Below, piece by piece: positions 58,300 to 64,000 of a stretch of 64,000 nucleotides of DNA; positions within the stretch are counted from its first letter, which is position 1; each line of letters opens with the position of its first letter. The stretch comes from Xylona heveae TC161 (lineage: Eukaryota; Ascomycota; Xylonomycetes; Xylonales; Xylonaceae). The translations under genes were made by a program, and so were the position numbers. Where the stretch lies: assembly GCF_001619985.1 (NCBI RefSeq), contig NW_017264193.1:3043726-3107725 (forward strand), in the 5' to 3' direction. The notes beneath the pieces were generated by a model. It saw only the letters and a program-made list of their open reading frames with translations, was not told the origin of the DNA and ran no database searches.

Positions 58300-59621
58300 T
58301 GCACTGCACGGTAATCATGAGACACGAAAATCTCGGAGATCAAAGGAAGGGGGTTCAACAGCGCGTTATTGCAGTTCGGGCCCAATCTGCAACCCTCTCA
58401 CGGCACAGCAAATGGAACCGCAGGAGAGCGAAGTAAATGTATGGGAGACTTCAGGGTCTGAAACCACCAACGGCCGGACGTGCATCGAGATAGCGACCCC
58501 CTCATTTATCTATCATTGATCGCCACTTCAAGCTGCCTTTTGTAACGTACTGTACCTGACGAAAGTGGTTGACCTTACGGCATGGCTTGCGCATACCCCT
58601 GCACCTCCGTGGGTCATTTTGGCGGTGGAGGCGCTATCAAGTTTTTTCCTTTCTCCATTTTGCGCTCTTCTTCCCTTTTGGGCCGAAAGCATTGAGAAAC
58701 GAATGATCAGACGGAGAAGACATCCAACTGAAACGATGACTATCGCATCTCGGTCCGTCTCCCGGAGCTTACTTGTAGTCTAAATTATCGGACGGGCGAG
58801 ACCATGTGAGCTTCCGCGCTTCTGCCGCTTTGGCGCACATTGTGCCGAAACGGAATGTATGAGGAGGAATCCACAAAGGAGTCCACAATGGAGCGGTAGC
58901 CAGGGAGCCTTTAGACCCGTCATTTTCCCAGCCGTATGGGCTGAAATGTGAAACATGAGGAAGCCTCTGTCAACCCACGATAGCGGTTAGTCATGACCAG
59001 GGTTAGGAGTTTGTATGTCCATATCTGTCTATGTGGCGCTCTCCCCTAAGATTGAGGTGGTCCAGAATCGTGAGCAGTGAATATTAGCTTCACATACGAT
59101 CCACTCTAGGACTCTTGCCCTGACGGAAGGCATGTCAAGAAGGGAAGGACCCCAATGATTTCCATCAACCGAAAGGTAACCTGAATTCCGCAACAGCAAC
59201 CACCTGCAGTGCAGTGGTCATTCACAACGCTCCTTTAGTCTTTCTCGTCTTTCCGTTATTGCTGCTCGGTCTTTTTCAGTCTTGTCTTTCACTTCCCATC
59301 CACGCCTTCAGTTTTCATTCTTTCTCCACCTCACGCTCCTTCACTTCATCCTTGCAGTCGTGGTGTCGTTCTCACCTTGACTCTTCCATTCCTTCTTACC
59401 ACCACTCATTTTTGCGTGTGCTCTGCATGCTTTGAGCTACAAATACAGCCCAGCCACTCCTTTAGACAATCATTCACGATTCCACTTTCTTTGCAGTTCA
59501 CCTCTGAGAGGGACTTCCGTTCTTTGATTCGAGGGCTCTGTCTTTTGCAGTTGCCTTGTTAAGATCGACTGAGTCGACATTACCTCCCCTACCCTTTAGC
59601 TTGAATCTGTTGCAGACCAAG

Positions 59622-60960
59622 ATGTTGTTTACCTACATCATCTTCGCTGTTCTGGCGCTGGTCAGCCACACGGTTTGGGCTGCGCCTCCCAAAGCTGTGT
59701 TCGCCCACATGATTGTAAGTATCTCACTTGGGCTGCTCTACTGCTATACAACAAGCACGTATTAACCTGGATATGTAGATGGGCAACAGCGACTTGAATG
59801 ATTGGCTTGATGATATCCAAAAGGCCAAGGATGCCCACATCGACGCCTTCGCCATGAATATTGGTGTTGGCAGCGATCAGAATCTGCCTTCTCTGCAGGC
59901 CGCATATCAAGCTGCTAACCAAATTGGCGGTTTTGGTCTCTTCATCTCTTTTGATTATATGGCCAATGGTGCTTGGGATGCTGGTGACGTCGTAAACTTG
60001 CTGAACACGTTCAAGGATGAGCCTTCTCAGTTCAAAGTTGATGGCATACCTCTCGTCTCAACTTTCGAGGGTGCTAACAATGGCGGTGACTGGACCTGGA
60101 TCAAGCAGCAGCTTGACGTTTACTTTGTCCCTTGCTGGTCAACCCTCGGTGCCGCTGACGTCGCTCTCGATTCCAACGTGGATGGTGGCTTCAGCTGGAA
60201 TGCCTGGCCTGATGGTGCCAGCGACATGGAAAGCGTGTTTGACAAGGCGTACATCGAAGCGCTGGGCGACAAGTCTTACATGATGCCAGTGTCTCCTTGG
60301 TTCTACACCAACCTTGCCAGCTATGAAAAGAACTGGGTCTGGCGTGGCGACGACCTGTGGTTTGATCGCTGGCAGCAAATCATCGAGCTCCAACCGGCCA
60401 TGGTCGAAATTATTTCCTGGAACGATGTCGGCGAGTCTCATCACATTGGTCCCATCCGCTCCTCTGGTGTCCCAGAAGGAGCGTGGTATGTGGACGGCAT
60501 GGACCACGAGCATTTTCGCGATGTGCTTCCCTACTTCATTGATCAGTACAAGAATGGCAACTCGACTGCCCCCACGGTCGACAAGGAAGGCATCACCTAC
60601 TACTACCGAGTGACCCCGGCCGATGCCTGCTCAAATGGAGGGACCACTGGGAATGATCCCGCGTACCAAGCGACGGTTGATCCGAACCTTGTGGTGCAAG
60701 ACAATATCTACGTTGACGCGCTGGTGAGCTCTCCCGCCTGGGTTACTGTCCAGATAGGCAATAACCCCCTTCTTACTCTCCGAGCCATGCATGCGGGCGT
60801 CAACCACTTTTCCGTCCCTTTCAGCGGCCAGACTGGCAATGTCACGGTTGGCCTCTACCGTGACGGCACGACACTCGCCCAGGATACAGGCTTAGCCATC
60901 ACCACCGACTGCCCCAATGGTATGACCAACTACAATGCTTTTGCGGGCGGTAGCTTCTGA
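59622..60960 (+). CDS. Secreted GH71 alpha-1,3-glucanase (mutanase)
   Basis: Exons 59622-59714 and 59779-60960; 424 residues. The first about 20 residues are a signal peptide (F-A-V-L-A-L-V-S-H-T-V-W-A before A-P-P-K). The mature protein starts with K-A-V-F-A-H-M-I-M-G-N, joined across the intron, and contains S-F-E-G-A-N-N-G-G-D-W, F-V-P-C-W-S, W-P-D-G, and E-I-I-S-W-N-D-V-G-E-S-H-H-I-G-P, hallmarks of glycoside hydrolase family 71. Such enzymes cut alpha-1,3-glucan in the fungal wall during spore separation, autolysis or attack on other fungi. There is no C-terminal CBM24 module, unlike the longer mutanases, so this is a catalytic-domain form with a beta-rich tail. The start was chosen at the Met that opens the signal peptide. 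Confidence 0.92.
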
Positions 60961-62355
60961 AGCCAACATTGAGAGCCTGGCCTGGCTTCAAGGTGCAGTA
61001 CCGGGCGTGGCTAGGCATACACTATCGTGGATCGATTCTTCCCCAGAACCTTTGGGTTGAAATACTTCGCTTCTTTTCGCTCCTTTCTTTTTACATTTAC
61101 CTTCCATCTGTCTGCGACATGTTCTTTCTTTTACTTCATCTTTCGACAAATCCAAGCAGGACTTGATGGATAAGGTCGAATTTGTTGTTTTTTTCTCCCC
61201 TTTGTGCATCGCGAGTGAACTCAAGTTTCATTCTCCCTGCACAATTTCTTGACGTTTGAACGAGAGACTTAACGAAGTTGTACGTAACTGCCTCAGATTG
61301 TACATGCTGTACATGTTTCACGCGGCTTTTACCTAAGGAAGTTGTGCCTCTGACTATCTGCAATATAAACTACGTTAAAAATATCATCTCAATAGCCTAA
61401 AGGACTTGTGAAACAATAGGGAAATGTTTGGTGACCAAACAAATTGATGGCCTGACGTTAAAACTGAGCTGCATAAAGCCAAGAGGAATCTAAGACAATA
61501 TACCGAGCGCATGCTGAATTACGGAGTAAGTTAGTAGATCCTGGATGGACTCCATCACGTGACTCATTTTGTGTAACTGCCCTTATATGAGTATTGGTGA
61601 GCTCTGGAATAAGTTAGAGAAGGCATAAAAAGCCAGGCATGCTGAACCTCTATCTAAGCATGAGAATTTCTCCTCTACAGCCCGACTAATTTTGTGTCGA
61701 TGATAGTACTCGGAGAACATTAACTTAGTGCTTGAAGATAGCTGATTACTCATTCCTTCACAATTGTGACAGCTGTGTTTGTACGTTCATGTAGCTCTGT
61801 GCAACCAATCCCGCAAACTACAGGTCATGCTGCAGTCGAGAGGTTTTACAAATCATGACTGCTTGCATTTTCACCATTGAACGCCGGGAAGATCGCCTGT
61901 CATCGAGATGTTGTCCTATATCCATACGGAGTAGTGCGAACTGCCATAATTGGCAGGCAATGTTGTATTGCCTGTAGTAAGACAAGCGACTTTTCGCGAA
62001 CGCGTCTTTTCCTCGATGACGCGCGACCCCTGTATCATTATCGTGAGGTCCTTGGCTAATCCCAATTTGGTCACCAACTTGGTCTGTTTAACACTGCAGC
62101 ATTTGAAGCCTTGACTTCGAGCTTGGAATTGCAGCTTGGACGAGGACGGATAAATAAATAAGATATTGCTAGGCCACCAAAAGCATGTCACTATTATACT
62201 TTAAAGTCCAGAACTGCTTCGAATCATCCTGCTGAACAGCGGGTGATTGCAACACCGAACCGCTGCCTACTATCTCCTTAACCCTCGTCTCAGAGGCCAC
62301 AATACCGTTCAACCTTACCTGGGATGTCATCTTGGATGTTATAGATTGGAATTCA
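60961..62355. other. Intergenic region, no supported gene
   Basis: The 3' flank of the glucanase gene and the promoter of ELG1. Two TACGGAGTA copies lie at 61520-61528 and 61925-61933. No gene or RNA is recognisable. Confidence 0.5.
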
Positions 62356-64000
62356 ATGGCCGTCATGGTGGCGCATGAAGGGCCTAAGATTGCACCTGAG
62401 CCTCCTTTGCATCCGTTCTTCAGCAGACCGCGCTGTAGGTTGCCCTCGCGCCCGTCATGTCGATGTTACATCTTCAAACTCCCCACAGCAATGGGAGCTG
62501 CCTTGACTAATTTATAAAGCTGAAATATTAGGTGAAACAATCGCCAATCCCAATGAGCCTCCAATCAATGTTCGAAAGCTACCACATGCAACACAAACAA
62601 ATGATAACTCTCGGCTCACAACTCTCGACCCAGACCCGAATGCATCTCGGAGTAAGCGGCGCAAAACGGAGGATTTGGAGGAACAGAGTGTACAATTGGC
62701 GTCAGGACCTCTAGGGGTTGACAGTACCAAAAGCTCAGAGGAGCAAACCAAAAATCCAACGTGCTGCTCAAAATTGCCGGTCCCTGCCAACCTGCAAGCG
62801 TCTTCTTCCCAATTTATCGCTTCAGTACCTGCGTCTACCACATCAATGATGTCTTCAGCTTCAGAGAAAAAGTGTGATGAAGGCTCGATCGAGGGGCCTG
62901 AAAATGTCACGTCTGAGACGTTCAAGTCGTTGCCAGCGGTCTCTCAAGGTGATTTTGATTCGCCACAACTCTTGGCGTTAGCAGCATCGCACTCACCTCA
63001 TGTTGTGGAGACTGCAAGCGGGGCAACAATGAACTCGCCTGGTCAACCTCAAACTTCCCAGCCTCTTGAGATCTCGTGTCATAAGGATGTGCCAGCTACC
63101 AATTCACCGCCTCGAAAGATGCTGAAGCTCAATTCGCGGGGGACTTTCAGTTCCCCTGTTTCAGGATCCACTTCAGCAAATGTTGTCGCAAATCAAAAGG
63201 CTCGGACCAAAAAGGGGACACGTAAGGCACAAAATAGTCATTTTCTCGTGATCATCAAATACGGATCCGATAGAGATTCGCGCACGGCAACTGGCAAAAA
63301 AATTGAATATATATTATGTGGCTCTTCAGTTTCGCCGCCGCCGCCGCCGCCGCCGTCATTGCCACTGACATTGACTTCCGAATCCTTGCAGATAGTGACT
63401 AAACAGCTCGAATCGGCGAAGCCAACGCACCCTTTCTTCTTGCAAAGTGGACGGCAAAGAACACGCGCCGAGGAAAAGCCGTCCCAAACGATATCACAAG
63501 AAGGTACCAAAACTTCGTTACAAACGTTGAGCCCGACAAATATCAAGGCTCACAGACCAGAGTCGGAAGGGATCCTGCCGCCACTTTCCTCAAAGAAACC
63601 CGCATCTGTAACATATGTATCTGGGAGCGGGTCATTTAGAGCTGCGAAGAATCGAGGTCTTTTAGAGGCTGCATGGCCATGGAAAGATGTTGTACATGTA
63701 CGAGGCTTGGATGAGCAACGTCCATTCTCTCATGCTTCTGTCGTCGCCACCGATATGCCTTTGCGAAGCGAAAGGAAACTGAAGCAGTCCGCTGTACAGG
63801 TAACAGAAAGTGAGGACTTGCTATCAAATCTCTCTCGCGATCTCGATATCAATTCCGCAGAGAGGTCCTTGCAAGAAACTCATGACAATCTCGATGACAA
63901 TTTAGCCATACTTCGTTTGCCGAGGCGCGAAATCATGACGGGATTGGAACTGCAAAGAGCCGTTGATCAACAGCTCGAAACAAAATTCCTTCTGTCACAA
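62356..64000 (+). CDS. ELG1: ELG1 (ATAD5-like) N-terminal part, cut by window edge
   Basis: Exons 62356-62434 and 62532 to beyond 64000; about 516 residues are visible. The intron (62435-62531) has TTGACTAAT near its 3' end. Exon 1 ends P-P-L-H-P-F-F-S-R-P-R, and a second T-H-P-F-F-L occurs later; both are typical of fungal Elg1. Other marks are F-L-V-I-I-K-Y-G-S-D, A-W-P-W-K-D-V-V-H-V-R-G and L-R-L-P-R-R-E. Elg1 forms an RFC-like complex with Rfc2-5 that unloads PCNA, including SUMO-modified PCNA, from DNA after replication. The AAA+ part lies outside the window. A run of seven CCG codons (63335-63355) encodes polyproline. No in-frame ATG precedes 62356 in this exon. Open to the edge without a stop. 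Confidence 0.85.
63335..63355 (+). repeat. (CCG)7 microsatellite coding polyproline
   Basis: Seven perfect CCG units inside the ELG1 coding exon encode seven prolines in a disordered linker. Length could vary between strains without breaking the frame. Confidence 0.85.

Larger units (their letters stand above)
55332..59621. other. Long gene-poor region
   Basis: 4.3 kb with no supported gene. It contains the upstream region of the reductase (CGG-type motifs at 55649-55794), an AT-rich block at about 56330-56890, three tandem TACAG units at 58282-58296, and the C/T-rich promoter of the glucanase gene (59200-59600). A frame at 56097-56324 (-) starts like a signal peptide but has no matching downstream protein, so it was not called. 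Confidence 0.45.

Overview
The window looks like nuclear DNA of a filamentous ascomycete, most probably an Eurotiales or Aspergillus-like mould. The evidence is short introns (about 50-200 nt) with GT...AG ends and CTAAC-like branch sites, Zn2Cys6 regulators, a GH71 alpha-1,3-glucanase, a TslA-type trehalose complex subunit, and fungal forms of PXR1, EMC2, AP-3 delta, YSY6 and ELG1. The order is inferred from protein style and from a dispersed nonamer (TACGGAGTA); I could not run a search. No rRNA, tRNA, CRISPR array or intact mobile element was found. All exon structures were worked out by hand from splice signals, reading-frame phase and remembered family sequence.

Layout. 0.4-0.9 kb: a small bZIP-like protein. 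3.3-4.6 kb: a SWIM zinc-finger protein. 5.8-8.2 kb: a Zn2Cys6 regulator with a possible solo-LTR fossil in its promoter. 8.9-10.1 kb: an Hsp31/DJ-1-type enzyme; a shared palindromic decamer links this gene to the regulator. 11.5-12.4 kb: a conserved Ser-rich disordered protein (-). 15.7-18.6 kb: TslA (-). 20.0-21.1 kb: PXR1 (-). 22.1-26.2 kb: a synaptojanin-type phosphoinositide phosphatase (+). 29.9-32.2 kb: a coiled-coil protein with a ubiquitin-like domain. 34.5-35.2 kb: a Pro/Arg-rich small protein. 35.8-36.9 kb: EMC2 (-), divergent from AP-3 delta (+, 37.5-40.9 kb). 41.7-42.3 kb: YSY6/RAMP4 (-), divergent from a small mitochondrial membrane protein (+, 43.0-43.7 kb). 44.1-47.3 kb: a UTP8-like nucleolar protein (-).

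From about 47.3 to 59.6 kb the window turns sparse and accessory in character. It holds a small protein with a possible permuted NlpC/P60 (LRAT-like) active site, an APH-type kinase, a second Zn2Cys6 regulator and an atypical SDR-type reductase, then a gene-poor, partly AT-rich stretch. A secreted GH71 glucanase follows at 59.6-61.0 kb, and the 5' half of ELG1 runs off the right edge.

How the genes fit together: most are unlinked housekeeping genes for trehalose control, membrane traffic (AP-3, synaptojanin), ER membrane-protein handling (EMC2, YSY6), ribosome biogenesis (PXR1, UTP8-like) and PCNA unloading (ELG1). Two small regulator-enzyme modules are suggested by context and repeated CGG-type motifs: regulator 5827-8205 with the Hsp31-like gene, and regulator 51203-53437 with the reductase 54110-55331. 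Both are inferences.
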